Notes under the pieces: model-generated
Told to the model about the DNA's origin: nothing
The model's input: the letters and a program-made list of their open reading frames with translations, nothing else
Databases searched by the model: none
Shown here: positions 17,989-26,677 of the stretch, piece after piece
How the letters are laid out: every line of letters begins with the position of its first letter
Position numbering within the stretch: the first letter of the stretch is position 1
Program-made: the position numbers and the translations under genes
Origin: Dulcicalothrix desertica PCC 7102
GTDB taxonomy: Bacteria; Cyanobacteriota; Cyanobacteriia; Cyanobacteriales; Nostocaceae
NCBI RefSeq assembly: GCF_003991905.1
Contig: NZ_RSCL01000014.1
Coordinates: 186,001-250,000, forward strand
Length of the DNA: 64,000 nucleotides
Direction of reading: 5' to 3'

Positions 17989-18017
17989 AGCGGTCGTCTC
18001 TGTTGAGTACGACCGCT
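17989..18017 (-). terminator. terminator of the glycine-zipper gene
   Basis: AGCGGTCGT and ACGACCGCT form a perfect 9-bp stem with an 11-base loop, 41 bases past the stop of the leftward gene at 18059. On that strand it is followed by TTAATTATT, a loose U-tract. Confidence 0.7.
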
Positions 18018-18058
18018 GCTTTCTAGGGATGTTAAAAGTCACGTGCGCTTTTGAGGTG

Positions 18059-18754
18059 TTATCTGTTGTTTAAAGATACAGTCAACGGACCAGTTAGTCT
18101 TAACGTCAAGTCTCTTTGTGTATCTATAGATATTACTTCTGCATTGTTACGACGTAGTAAGATACTTGCTAAGGCGCCTGCACCACCACCAGCTAATAAC
18201 TCGCCAATTTCAATCTTTCTGTTACCTGTAATCAATCCGATAATAGCACCGGCGCCTGCACCATATGCCGCATCTGTGAGAATTTGACCAGTATTAGAAC
18301 TTTTTGTAATTTTCTCTGTACTAGTAACAATATTCGATTCTGCGTAGATTTGTTGCTTGCGTCCATTCGGGAACTCAATTTCGCGCGCGACAAATTGGGC
18401 GCCTTTTTGAGAGTTTCTATTAGCTGGCTGAACTTTACCTCTAATTTTACTGTCGCGAGGAATCAATACATTTCCTCTACTATCAGTAATGTTATTAGGT
18501 ACTGTAAGGGTAATATCTACAGTTTCATCTTTGGATACAATAATTTTATCTTTTTCGTATGTAGTTGGAATTCTTGCTCCGGAACTAATTGTAATGTCAC
18601 GGTTATAGTTACCACCGTTTCTTGGTTGCCCGATTCTATACTGAGCGTTAGCTGGTGACAATATAAATATAGGAGCAACTGTACCTGTGGTAATTGCCAT
18701 TGCCATCATGGCAGCAGCACCAGATTTCCAACGGCGAAGGCTTTTCATGTTCAA
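18059..18754 (-). CDS. exported glycine-zipper protein, SLH-less paralogue
   Basis: A 231-residue exported protein with a signal peptide (about 1-37, ending ANA). Residues 58-231 match the C-terminal half of the neighbouring SLH protein in order: IPTTYEKDKIIVSKDETVDI, IPRDSKIRGKVQP, a Thr/Ser-rich strand, the zipper DAAYGAGAGAIIGLITGNRK and the final LTLRLTGPLTVSL. It therefore looks like a duplicate that lost, or never had, the SLH repeats. The zipper suggests membrane insertion or oligomerisation. The function is unknown. A terminator lies 3' and the two paralogues lie in tandem on the same strand. Confidence 0.8.
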   Translation of the reverse strand: MNMKSLRRWKSGAAAMMAMAITTGTVAPIFILSPANAQYRIGQPRNGGNYNRDITISSGARIPTTYEKDKIIVSKDETVDITLTVPNNITDSRGNVLIPRDSKIRGKVQPANRNSQKGAQFVAREIEFPNGRKQQIYAESNIVTSTEKITKSSNTGQILTDAAYGAGAGAIIGLITGNRKIEIGELLAGGGAGALASILLRRNNAEVISIDTQRDLTLRLTGPLTVSLNNR

Positions 18755-18931
18755 GTTTCCTCAATTTTATGAGCGTTAAATTTATTGACGCGGAGGTACT
18801 GACGAAAGTTTCTAATATTTTTACAACCTGTCTTACGATATATATCTATTGAATGTATTTTTTGAGTAACTGCTAAGACGTAACTATTGTAAAGTTGTTC
18901 CAAAATATCAGAGCTAACTAGTTTATTTACT

Positions 18932-19336
18932 TTATTCAATTAGATAGCTATACCAACCAGTTTCACCGTCACTATTCTTTTGTGGTTGCAGCAGGCGCCA
19001 TGTCTTGCCTTCCTTTTGTAACTGCATGTAAACTTCAAATGGCTTTTTAGGCTGCGTCAGTTCGCGCTCGCTCAGTTTTAACGATAAATCGTAAGTTCCT
19101 TTAACTATGTAAGCAGGTAAGGTGTTGATTGTTTTAGATTGTAGCTGTTTAATTGCTAGATGCTTAACGTTAAATCCTTTTACATCTAAATCTAACTGTA
19201 GCTCAAGCTGCTGTTGAGTCTGCTCTAGTTGAACTGCAATGGCTTTTTTGACCAATTTGTTTGTCGGTGTCAGTGGGTTACTGTTACATCCGCTTAGTAA
19301 CACTACCATCACAGCTATTACAATTAACCGAACCAT
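18932..19336 (-). CDS. small lipoprotein of unknown function
   Basis: A 134-residue lipoprotein. I start at ATG 19336, with AAGGAG 8 bases upstream; an earlier in-frame start at 19366 would add ten residues ahead of the signal. The signal peptide ends in the lipobox LLSGC. The mature part is a Gln-rich helix (EQTQQQLELQL) followed by a beta-rich domain with a charged C-terminus (TWRLLQPQ...GWYSYLI). This shape is common in cyanobacterial lipoproteins of unknown role. It lies upstream of the zipper paralogue on the same strand, with a 177-base gap that contains no convincing gene. Confidence 0.75.
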   Translation of the reverse strand: MVRLIVIAVMVVLLSGCNSNPLTPTNKLVKKAIAVQLEQTQQQLELQLDLDVKGFNVKHLAIKQLQSKTINTLPAYIVKGTYDLSLKLSERELTQPKKPFEVYMQLQKEGKTWRLLQPQKNSDGETGWYSYLIE

Positions 19337-19380
19337 TATCACTGCTCCTTTTTTAAGACTTACCATCTTAATAATAAGGG

Positions 19381-19428
19381 AGAGGCGCCTGCCTAAATGG
19401 TTACTATTGTGGGCGCCTCTACTTTTTT
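19381..19428 (+). terminator. GC-rich hairpin with T-run
   Basis: AGAGGCGCC and GGCGCCTCT form a 9-bp stem around 22 bases, followed on the plus strand by ACTTTTTTG. It has the shape of a plus-strand intrinsic terminator, but no plus-strand gene lies just upstream. It may protect against antisense reading or end the minus-strand fragment at 19437. Confidence 0.5.
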
Positions 19429-19436
19429 GACAAAAC

Positions 19437-19984
19437 TTAAGTGGTGTAGTAATTATTTAGGTCAATACCAAACTGAGCGAATGTTTCAGCGACTTTATCC
19501 CAATGTTCTTTTGGTGGCTTCTCGATTCCATAAGATTTACACCATTTATTTATTGCTTGTGGGGTAACACCGAATTTTTTAGCTAATTGATTCATTGGTA
19601 TTTGCCGGACCATAACTTCCAATTCTTCTTTTGATGGTCTTTCGACTTTACGTCGTTTAATTCCTGCATCTGGATTCACTTTTCTTTGTCGCAAATCCAC
19701 ACCAAAGTCTTTATAAGTACGTTTTGATGCAGATTGCGTAAATTCTGTAAAGTCTTCCCACCAATAAAAAGGTTGAGTAGATAATGGTACTTTAGTGGTT
19801 ATCTTACATCCAGCAAAACTAATCGATGGATCACAACTTTATCTAAATGGGGCAGATACAAAGCATAATAATCAAAATCATCAGGCTTATAAGGTTTGTA
19901 ATGATTACGATTCTTATCTACCGCTTCTAAAAACCTAGGTAAACCTCGGCATAAGTCTACGGTGTAACTTGACGTCAAAATGTT
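19437..19984 (-). pseudogene. disrupted gene with C-terminal HTH, frameshifted and cut by tnpB element
   Basis: Two reading frames form one protein. Upstream (19984 down to about 19832) a frame encodes ...FLEAVDKNRNHYKPYKPDD...LPHLDKVV. Downstream (about 19832 to 19437) it continues DPSISFAGCKITTKVPLSTQ...WWEDFTEF and a basic helix-turn-helix tail (MNQLAKKFGVTPQAINKWCK). Restoring one G after GTTGTG joins them as VVDPSI, so a single-base deletion has broken the gene. The 5' part is missing: the frame runs straight into the tnpB stop codon at 19985. The tail resembles C-termini of cyanobacterial HNH-type proteins, but no HNH motif remains. An internal ATG at about 19700 could give an 87-residue product from the tail. 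Confidence 0.7.
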
Positions 19985-21499
19985 TTAACGCTTTCGCTTG
20001 GAACATGCTCGACTTTTACTAGTATTACTACTAGCTACTCGCTCAACATGAACCTTGACCAAAACACTCCAGTTAGGAACATTGTAATAGTCATGCCTAG
20101 ACACAACATCAACGCTTTGACGAATTAATTTATTGAGTTTAGACCAACCGCTCCACACATGTTTCCTCGAATTCACCTCAAGGTAAGTGTTTGTGGATGC
20201 GGGTAATTTCTCAGACAAATTCATTCCTCTTCTTGCAATGACTAAAGCTGCGGATATCTCGCTACTTAAGCCATACATTCGAGAGTATTTAACCAAACCA
20301 ATTAAACTTGTATATGCCGGATTTTTTTTGTATAAAGCAATGCCACGATTTGAAAGAATACTTTCTAGCAATTGATATAGCTGACTGTAAGCAAATCCAG
20401 AAAGCATACGAGCATATCGCTTACCTTTCTCTCTTAATCTTTGTTTTTTAGCTGAAAAATCTAATTCTTCACATACAACAGGACTTGCATATTTACTGGC
20501 TAATTTCGCTAATTCTAGACACGCATCAACTAATTGTTGCTGATTTGAGTTACTCGATAAGCCAGTTAATAAAGGAATTGTGCCACTATCAAATAAATTA
20601 CCATAGCTATCAACATAAGCCCAGCCGATAGATTTTGGATTAATATCTATTCCAATCGCACCGTATTGAATCGGTCTACTAACTGCTTTGATTGATTTAG
20701 GAGTAAATTGAACAGCTACTACCCAACGACCATTTTTTCGATAAAAATGCCAAGTTTTAGCTCCGAATGAAGGAAGTCTATTAATATTTCTATCAAAATT
20801 ACCTATTTCTGTTTCAATATATTTACCAAATCTTGATTCTAAACAATAAGGTACTTTTAAACGAATTTTCGTACCATCATACTGACAAGATTGATTTCCA
20901 AAGGATTCATCTTTTGAACCAACTATAAATATTTCTGAACTTGAAACGCTGACTTTGATTGTCGCAACTTTTAAATCAGCTATTTTCTTTGACAACTGAT
21001 AAATATAACGTTTTTTGTTATGAATCTGAAACTTTAAACCATGCCAGTTAGAGCGACCCGTCTCCAAATCACAGCATAGTGGTAAGTTGCATCCTGTTAA
21101 AGAGTTTTCCCAATTTTTCTGAGCGTAAAATTTCTGGCTATCAACTATTCTTTTTTCTGCATTTTTTAACCAAATTAGAGCAGACTTTAATTTACCTTCT
21201 AGCTGTTTAATATGGTTTAATCTACATTTTTTTGCTGAATCGACTTTAGCTAAAGCACTTGTAATAACTCCAGTCGCTTGCCTTTTATTTAGACTGTATT
21301 TGCTTTGTAAGTAAGTATTAAACTTGCTCTTGCCTTTTTGAAAATCTTTTTTGGACAAGATTACATTTACAGTTTCACTAACTGCCTGTTTAAATATGGT
21401 TGAAAAAGCATTTAAAAACATCTCGAACTCAGTAAAGCCAAGCTGGTTCATTTCCGACTCTGGCGTTGGCAATCCTTTCACATAGGTGAGTGTTACCAT
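19985..21499 (-). mobile_element. tnpB: IS200/IS605-family tnpB (OrfB) without tnpA
   Basis: A 504-residue TnpB-type protein, an RNA-guided nuclease relative of Cas12. RuvC-I has D285 (GIDINPKSIGW) and RuvC-II has E344/E345 (VVCEELDFS). The third site region is KYSRMYGLSSEISAALVIAR, where E414 takes the place of the usual Asp. The CxxC zinc ribbon of canonical TnpB is absent, as in the cyanobacterial and Firmicutes branch with NPAYTS..G..KY....GLS. No tnpA is present. The protein is full length with no frameshift. The stop codon lies within a few bases of the neighbouring gene fragment, which fits these elements, where the 3' end of tnpB overlaps the guide RNA scaffold. The coding region has no GGCGCC site, unlike its surroundings. 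Confidence 0.85.
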
Positions 21500-21541
21500 T
21501 TTCCGAATTTCTATAGTGCATTTATTTTTCCACCACTCTTG

Positions 21542-21570
21542 AATATATTCTATATTTTCGCTTGTGTCAA
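21542..21570 (-). promoter_or_regulatory. sigma70-type promoter of tnpB
   Basis: On the minus strand, TTGACA (21570-21565) and TATATT (21547-21542) are separated by exactly 17 bases. The predicted start site lies about 35 bases before the tnpB ATG at 21499. The -10 region is within an AATATA/TATATT dyad. Confidence 0.65.
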
Positions 21571-21851
21571 GATATTTTGTTCAACTTTTGGAATTTTTTT
21601 GATTACACTTATACCTTTATCTGTTGTGCTGACTCAATAGAGACGTATTTTTACTCTTATTTTTCGCTGATTGTAGTTGATTGAACCTAGGAAAACCTAG
21701 GTTATTTGACAACAGTATTTAACCCTTATTTTTTGTATGATGCTTCAATTTTTTTTAAACCAAACTTCTTATGTTGGTAAATCTACCATAAGTATGGTAC
21801 GATATTACTAAATTAAGAAAGCTTCGCAAAGACTTTAAAATGCCTTTAAAA
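21571..21851. other. left flank of tnpB element, AT-rich
   Basis: No gene. It contains an AACCTAGG...CCTAGGTT hairpin (about 21687-21706). CCTAGG-type sequence also occurs in the gene fragment on the other side of tnpB (about 19933). The element's left end is not defined. Confidence 0.5.
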
Positions 21852-21925
21852 TGAGCGTGGCAGGACTCGAACCTGCGGCAGATTGCTTAGAAGGCAATTA
21901 CTCTATCCACCTGAGTTACACGCCC
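21852..21925 (-). tRNA. tRNA-Arg (anticodon TCT)
   Basis: A 74-nt cloverleaf on the minus strand. The acceptor stem GGGCGTG pairs with CACGCTC (one G-U pair), and the discriminator is A at 21852. The anticodon loop CTTCTAA gives TCT, reading AGA/AGG. The T arm has GGTTCGAGTCC. CCA is not encoded. It lies about 280 bp from the tnpB promoter, at the edge of the accessory patch. Confidence 0.95.
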
Positions 21926-22216
21926 AGTCTACGTTACAATTATTTTATATCAATTTTTGAAAAAAAGCAATAGGGTTTTATAGATTTTAGTCCAGACTAA
22001 AATCTAGGTGTAAGATATATTGTTACTTATATAATCACAGGATAGCATTGATGAGGCGCCGGGTGAATAGTTAAGTTGAATAAAACTAAAAATATGCTAA
22101 CTTGTATCCAGTATATTGATATACAAGACACAAAGTAAACGCAATTGGCTTTCAGAGTCAGTATGCTGTTTATAAAAAATAACAATGCCCCTGTCAGGAG
22201 TAGTGAAGCGTTTGTC

Positions 22217-22876
22217 ATGTTCATTTTAAAGCGGCAGGATGTTGAAATATCAACCATTCAGCACCCAAAGCGCGACCAGCAGGTGCCCATTCTTTATTAC
22301 CAGGGGCAAACTTTTCGGTTGATAAGTGTATTTAGAGCAAATCAAGAAGAAGAAGCCAAGGCATTATGGCGTGAGTTGACGGATAATCGAGGTAAAGCTT
22401 GTATTCTTCTCGAAGAACCAGACCGTTACAGCGTTTGGGGAAAAGTTCGTCTTGAGCAATTAGGTACAGAAACTGAAGATTCGACAAAGACGACGACTTT
22501 ACTTGTAGCTAGTATTTTATTACTACAGTCGATACATATTGACATTGAAGAATTTCTAGGCGCCCGACAAGCCGTATTATTTGAAAAGGATATGGCAGAA
22601 GTGTGTAGACAAAAGCAATATCCCCAAGCATCTTCACCTGAGTTATTTAAATATTTGTTAAACGTCAACCCATTACAGGCAGCTCAATTGCCAACTTGGC
22701 AGGAAAATCATGTAGTTACGTTTTTACAGGAACTCCATCGGTTGGGCAAAGTTTATTTTGGGAACACAAACTTTGCTCATCCTGTTGTTGATAAATTACA
22801 AGAGATGTCAGAAAGTGACCGTTCGTTTTTTATAAGTTGGCTCAATCAATCACCTGTGAATAAAATTTGGCATTAG
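22217..22876 (+). CDS. conserved cyanobacterial protein (Npun_F0813-like)
   Basis: A 219-residue soluble protein. I prefer ATG 22217 (MFILKRQDVEIST), where my memory of a conserved cyanobacterial family (named after Npun_F0813) begins. In-frame TTG 22145 and ATG 22163 are longer alternatives, and AGGAG at 22196-22200 is too far to decide. It has a beta-rich N-terminal half (ILYYQGQTFRLISVFRA, CILLEEPDRYSVWGKVRLEQ) and a helical C-terminal half (about 140-219) ending LNQSPVNKIWH. There is no signal peptide or membrane segment. The function is unknown. It is probably transcribed alone. Confidence 0.75.
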   Translation: MFILKRQDVEISTIQHPKRDQQVPILYYQGQTFRLISVFRANQEEEAKALWRELTDNRGKACILLEEPDRYSVWGKVRLEQLGTETEDSTKTTTLLVASILLLQSIHIDIEEFLGARQAVLFEKDMAEVCRQKQYPQASSPELFKYLLNVNPLQAAQLPTWQENHVVTFLQELHRLGKVYFGNTNFAHPVVDKLQEMSESDRSFFISWLNQSPVNKIWH

Positions 22877-23007
22877 TCTTTAGTAGTTTTACTTAGGCTT
22901 AAGTTTGGGTAAAGCGAGTATATTGTGGGTTTAAGCGGTTTGAACTGCAAGCAGTGAATCAAACTGAGTTAAAAAAACTACAACATGCATAGCACAAATA
23001 AATTAGT

Positions 23008-23886
23008 ATGAGTAACACTTATAAGAATTCGTATCCATCTACGCTGTTTTCAACCCAGAATATCGTATTAGCTAGTCTAGGTTGGGGTGTGCTGACGCTT
23101 TTGTACTTTCTGTTATTTAGCGCTGAGGTTCCTTCTAGTGACGGGAGTTTAAAGCGCGCGGATTGGTACATAATTGGTACAAATATTTTTGAAGCAGTGG
23201 CTTATCTTGGTGCAGGTGTTCTATGTTTAAGAAATTGGCGCAGCCAAGTTTTGGTGAGCAACCGCAATGTTTGGCTGTTGATGGGCATAGGTATGCTTTC
23301 TTTCTTTTTAGGAGGAGTATTCTTTGGCTACACAGAAATTGTTTTAAAGCAAGAGCCATTCCCTTCAATTGGCGATGTGTTTTTCGTGATTACCTATATA
23401 GTTGTGGGTTCCGCAATGATTTTAGCAGTGGCTTCGAGACGAATAAAACTAGAGTCTTGGCAATGGATTATCATAGCGATGATTGCTATATGTGGTAGTG
23501 CGCTTGCATGGTTAATATCAAATCAACCAGCAGGTGTAGAAAAAGACAAGGTTGAAGAGTGGGCAGTTCAAATTGCTCCGCTATTAAACTGGTTTTATGT
23601 GATTAGTGACGTGTTGTTATTAATCATTGCTACTGCTTTACTGCTAGCATTTTGGGGTGGGCGTGTTTCTTTATCTTGGCGAATGATTGCAGCCGCAGCA
23701 TTTTCGCTATATATCGCAGATATGTGGCAAAAATACGCTACTACGTGGATACAAAATTATCAAAGTGGAGGGATACTAGAAGTGTTCTATGTATGGAGTG
23801 GAGTGTTATTTGGTATGGGTGCTGTCTTAGAATATGACGCATCTCTCAATCGTTCGCGGCGCGAACGTTCAAAAAAACGAGCCTAG
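23008..23886 (+). CDS. multi-pass membrane protein, unknown
   Basis: A 292-residue membrane protein with about eight predicted helices (around 20-40, 52-72, 87-108, 122-143, 150-168, 183-215, 222-240 and 255-275). A basic tail RSRRERSKKR follows the last helix and should be cytosolic. The layout of paired helices with conserved polar residues is reminiscent of small bacterial signalling membrane domains, but no motif supports a name. Its stop is 2 bases before the TTG of the next gene, so the two are likely co-transcribed. Confidence 0.75.
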   Translation: MSNTYKNSYPSTLFSTQNIVLASLGWGVLTLLYFLLFSAEVPSSDGSLKRADWYIIGTNIFEAVAYLGAGVLCLRNWRSQVLVSNRNVWLLMGIGMLSFFLGGVFFGYTEIVLKQEPFPSIGDVFFVITYIVVGSAMILAVASRRIKLESWQWIIIAMIAICGSALAWLISNQPAGVEKDKVEEWAVQIAPLLNWFYVISDVLLLIIATALLLAFWGGRVSLSWRMIAAAAFSLYIADMWQKYATTWIQNYQSGGILEVFYVWSGVLFGMGAVLEYDASLNRSRRERSKKRA

Positions 23887-23888
23887 AT

Positions 23889-24935
23889 TTGGTATCTACC
23901 GTGAGAAAACTAACAGAGTCAGACAAACAAGAGATACTTAAGTGCTATCGCGAAAGTGCTGAAACAACTTCAACCTTAGCGGAGAAGTACGACGTTAGCA
24001 ACTCAACAATTAGTCGTTTGCTAAAAAGTACTTTACCCGAAGATGAGTATGAGTACCTTGTTTCGCTTAAGCGAGCAGCGCGTACACCAGAAGGAAGAGC
24101 TACGGTAAGTTACGAAAATATCCCAGAGTTTAGCTTACAACCCGTAATTCCCGAACCTGTTGTAGAAGTTGAAAAACCAGCAACTCCTCGCAAAACTAAA
24201 CTGCCTCCAGTAGCACTAAAAGAACCACAACCAGAGGTTCCGATGCCAACAGAAGCAATTGAAGGCGAAGTTGGGGTTCGCAGGGTACGTAAAAAACGCT
24301 CTTCCGCAGAACTAGAGGCGCCTCTTCCTGTTCGACCTGTTGCAAAACAGTTAGAACTGCTAGAAACAAAATCATCCAATGTACCTTCTTATGAAAATTC
24401 TCAATATCAGGAGGATATTCCAGAGGATATACGTGCTGATACAACAGCAATGCAGTTAGAGGCAACGCAAAACACTTTTGCTGAGATGTTTGGCGAGGAA
24501 CTACTCGATGACCAAGGGGACGACCTAGATGATTTGGACGACCTCGATGATGAAGACGAGGACGACGATGAAGAATGGGAGGCGCCTCGACCATTAGTAA
24601 CTCGACGTGGTGATAGCTTAGTTAGAGTTTTACCTCTATCAGCAGCTAGCTTACCTAGAACTTGTTATCTCGTTATCGACCGCGCCGCAGAACTAATCAC
24701 CCGTCCATTGCGTGATTTTGGTGACTTAGGGCAAATACCTAACCCCGAAACCCAGCAACGTACCTTACCCATATTCGATAATCATAGAGTCGCCAAACGG
24801 TTTTCGACCAAACGCGACCGCGTGATTAAAGTTCCTGACAGCCGGATGTTGCACAAAGCCCGCTATCAATTACAAGCTAAAGGCATAACCCGCTTGTTAA
24901 TCGACGGTCAGGTTTATTCATTATCCTCTGTGTAG
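23889..24935 (+). CDS. helix-turn-helix protein with acidic linker
   Basis: A 348-residue protein. Residues 6-50 (LTESDKQEILKCYRE...LAEKYDVSNSTISRLL) form a Hin/transposase-like helix-turn-helix. Pro/Glu-rich low-complexity sequence follows (about 75-200), then a run of Asp/Glu (about 214-228, DDLDDLDDLDDEDEDDDEE). The C-terminal domain (240-348) is conserved-looking, with LPRTCYLVIDRAAELITRPL and KARYQLQAKGITRLLIDGQV. There is no transposase catalytic domain, so a regulatory or nucleoid role is more likely than transposition. The start is TTG 23889 or GTG 23901; both are within a few bases of the upstream stop. Confidence 0.7.
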   Translation: MVSTVRKLTESDKQEILKCYRESAETTSTLAEKYDVSNSTISRLLKSTLPEDEYEYLVSLKRAARTPEGRATVSYENIPEFSLQPVIPEPVVEVEKPATPRKTKLPPVALKEPQPEVPMPTEAIEGEVGVRRVRKKRSSAELEAPLPVRPVAKQLELLETKSSNVPSYENSQYQEDIPEDIRADTTAMQLEATQNTFAEMFGEELLDDQGDDLDDLDDLDDEDEDDDEEWEAPRPLVTRRGDSLVRVLPLSAASLPRTCYLVIDRAAELITRPLRDFGDLGQIPNPETQQRTLPIFDNHRVAKRFSTKRDRVIKVPDSRMLHKARYQLQAKGITRLLIDGQVYSLSSV

Positions 24936-25011
24936 TTATTAATCATTAGTCAGTACTCAATACGAGAGATGGGCTATGAGCAATGAACTACATTATTAGC
25001 GCTCGCTACCT

Positions 25012-25048
25012 TGAGGGTTGACAACCAGTTAACCCTCATTGTTTGTTT
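25012..25048 (+). terminator. terminator after HTH gene
   Basis: TGAGGGTT and AACCCTCA form an 8-bp stem with an 11-base loop, followed by TTGTTTGTTT, about 80 bases past the stop of the HTH gene. Confidence 0.65.
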
Positions 25049-25079
25049 ACTTGTATAAAAACCATAGATTTTATACTTT

Positions 25080-25397
25080 ATGGATTACTGTGTAGTAATG
25101 GTGACAACGAGTTCACAGCAAGAAGCAGAAACCATAGCTAAAACCCTTGTAGAATCAAAGCTTGCCGCCTGCGTCAACATTTTCCCTATTCAATCAATTT
25201 ATACTTGGCAAGATAAAGTTCACAATGAACCTGAATTTCAATTATTTATCAAAACCGACAGGCGCCTGTTTAGTACCTTAGAAGCTAAAATTCGTGAATT
25301 ACACTCCTACGAAGTACCCGAAATTATCGCTCTTCCCATTATTGCAGGTTCACAACTCTATTTAAACTGGATTTCTGAAAACACCGGATTTTCCTAG
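25080..25397 (+). CDS. cutA: divalent-cation tolerance protein CutA
   Basis: A 105-residue CutA1, a small trimeric PII-like fold protein linked to copper and other divalent-metal tolerance, although its actual activity is unsettled. Signatures: VVMVTTSSQQEAETIAKTLV, the ACVNIFPIQSIYTWQ strand with the metal-site Cys, EFQLFIKTD and LHSYEVPEIIALPI. The length is normal. The stop lies inside a long hairpin repeat that converges on the ADP-ribosylglycohydrolase gene. Confidence 0.93.
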   Translation: MDYCVVMVTTSSQQEAETIAKTLVESKLAACVNIFPIQSIYTWQDKVHNEPEFQLFIKTDRRLFSTLEAKIRELHSYEVPEIIALPIIAGSQLYLNWISENTGFS

Positions 25398-25431
25398 AGG
25401 ATATATTTTTACGTAATTTATCCTCTAGGAA
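25391..25431. terminator. 13-bp perfect hairpin between convergent genes
   Basis: TTCCTAGAGGATA (25391-25403) and TATCCTCTAGGAA (25419-25431) pair perfectly around 15 bases. The left arm includes the cutA stop codon. The 17 bases TTTTCCTAGAGGATATA are the exact complement of part of the 56-bp repeat at 51956-52078, so this is a related repeat that probably also terminates both genes. Confidence 0.75.
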
Positions 25432-25472
25432 TTTGGGCACCTAATGTGAAGAAATCTTATTTATATATAATT

Positions 25473-26396
25473 TTAGGAAATCGATTTGCGCGCATCAATT
25501 ATGTCATCTTTACGTGCAATTAGTTCTACCCAGTCATTAGGTATATTATCAAAACCATAGTAAATACTTGCTAACCCACCTGTAACACCTGCCGTAGTAT
25601 CTGTGTCAAATCCTAAATTCACAGCTTTTAGTACAGCTTCGGCATAAGAAGAACTATTTAAAAAGCACCACAGTGATGCTTCTAGTGTGTCAATTACATA
25701 TCCATTTGAACTAATTTTCTCTATTGGTAGTTTATTAATGGCGCCATTAAATACTCGTTCAAAATGCTGCATCTCCAGATTACATTCAGATGTACTATAA
25801 ATATCTTTAACGTTTTCTATGCCTTTTAGGTAAGCTGCATGTTTATCGGCGCCTTTTAGTAAAGCAACTGCAATACTAATATAGATACCACACGCCATTT
25901 GTGACCTGGGATGAGCGTGAGTGATACAAGAGACTTGATGTACTCGTTTAATTAATTCAGAAAATTCTAATTCTCTATATAAATAAGCCATTGGTAAAAT
26001 TCGCATCAACGACCCATTACCATTACTGTTCTCAGTTTTACCACCTGCGTCTACGGGTGAGCCGCCTTGTTTCCAATTTACAATAGCCATAAAAGTTGTA
26101 TTACCAACGTCAAACACTTCACCCCTAGCAGTCCAATAACTTTCGTGGTACCACTGCCAAAAAGACTTAGCTATAGCATCGAGTGAAAAACCATTACATA
26201 AACTTTCTGCTAAACAAAAAGTCAAGGAACTATCATCAGACCAAGTGCCAGGTGGTTGATCCCATGTTCCGTAACCCTGCATTGAAGTTACTGGTGATGC
26301 TGTTCTCTCTACACGACTGGTAAATTCGACAGGCACTCCTAAAGCATCACCCACACAAACACCCATTAAACCAGATAACACTTGATTGTTTAACAT
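25473..26396 (-). CDS. ADP-ribosylglycohydrolase family protein
   Basis: A 307-residue DraG-type hydrolase (ADP-ribosyl-hydrolase fold), which removes ADP-ribose from proteins or small molecules using two magnesium ions. Metal and substrate motifs: GDALG near the N-terminus, GTWSDDSSLTFCLAES (metal-binding SDD), GNGSLMRILP, and the C-terminal GFDTDTTAGVTGGLASIYYG (DTD). I start at 26396 (MLNNQVLSGLMG), which matches the family N-terminus; ATG 26420 would add eight residues. The substrate is unknown. No dinitrogenase genes are nearby to suggest classic DraG. Confidence 0.88.
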   Translation of the reverse strand: MLNNQVLSGLMGVCVGDALGVPVEFTSRVERTASPVTSMQGYGTWDQPPGTWSDDSSLTFCLAESLCNGFSLDAIAKSFWQWYHESYWTARGEVFDVGNTTFMAIVNWKQGGSPVDAGGKTENSNGNGSLMRILPMAYLYRELEFSELIKRVHQVSCITHAHPRSQMACGIYISIAVALLKGADKHAAYLKGIENVKDIYSTSECNLEMQHFERVFNGAINKLPIEKISSNGYVIDTLEASLWCFLNSSSYAEAVLKAVNLGFDTDTTAGVTGGLASIYYGFDNIPNDWVELIARKDDIIDARKSIS

Positions 26397-26677
26397 AATA
26401 ATTCTTTGGATACTCACCATATAAATAATGGTCGTATCATTTATAACTTATTTGTTCCCGAAAGTGTGACAGATTAAAAAGTGTCATCTGAAACATATAA
26501 TTTTCCTGTGTTTTCGCTAAAAGGCTGTATAAATAATACTTTTGTAATTTTATCTACTGATAAATACAAATTTTAAATAGCAAGTTTGACGCGCGAAAAG
26601 TCGAAAACTAACTGGAACCTTTTAGTATTTTTTTCGACATTGAATATAAAGCGATACTTACAAAAAAGGTTAAAAAT

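Noticed and set aside
18751-18939. A 62-codon minus-strand frame between the lipoprotein and zipper genes.
   Set aside because: It overlaps both neighbours slightly, but the composition is not protein-like, no ribosome site is clear and no family pattern is visible.
19985-21499. A Cas12-type effector.
   Set aside because: Length and RuvC arrangement fit TnpB. No repeat array, adaptation gene or transposition partner is present.
23889-24935. A transposase.
   Set aside because: Only the helix-turn-helix resembles transposases; there is no catalytic domain or inverted repeat at the ends.
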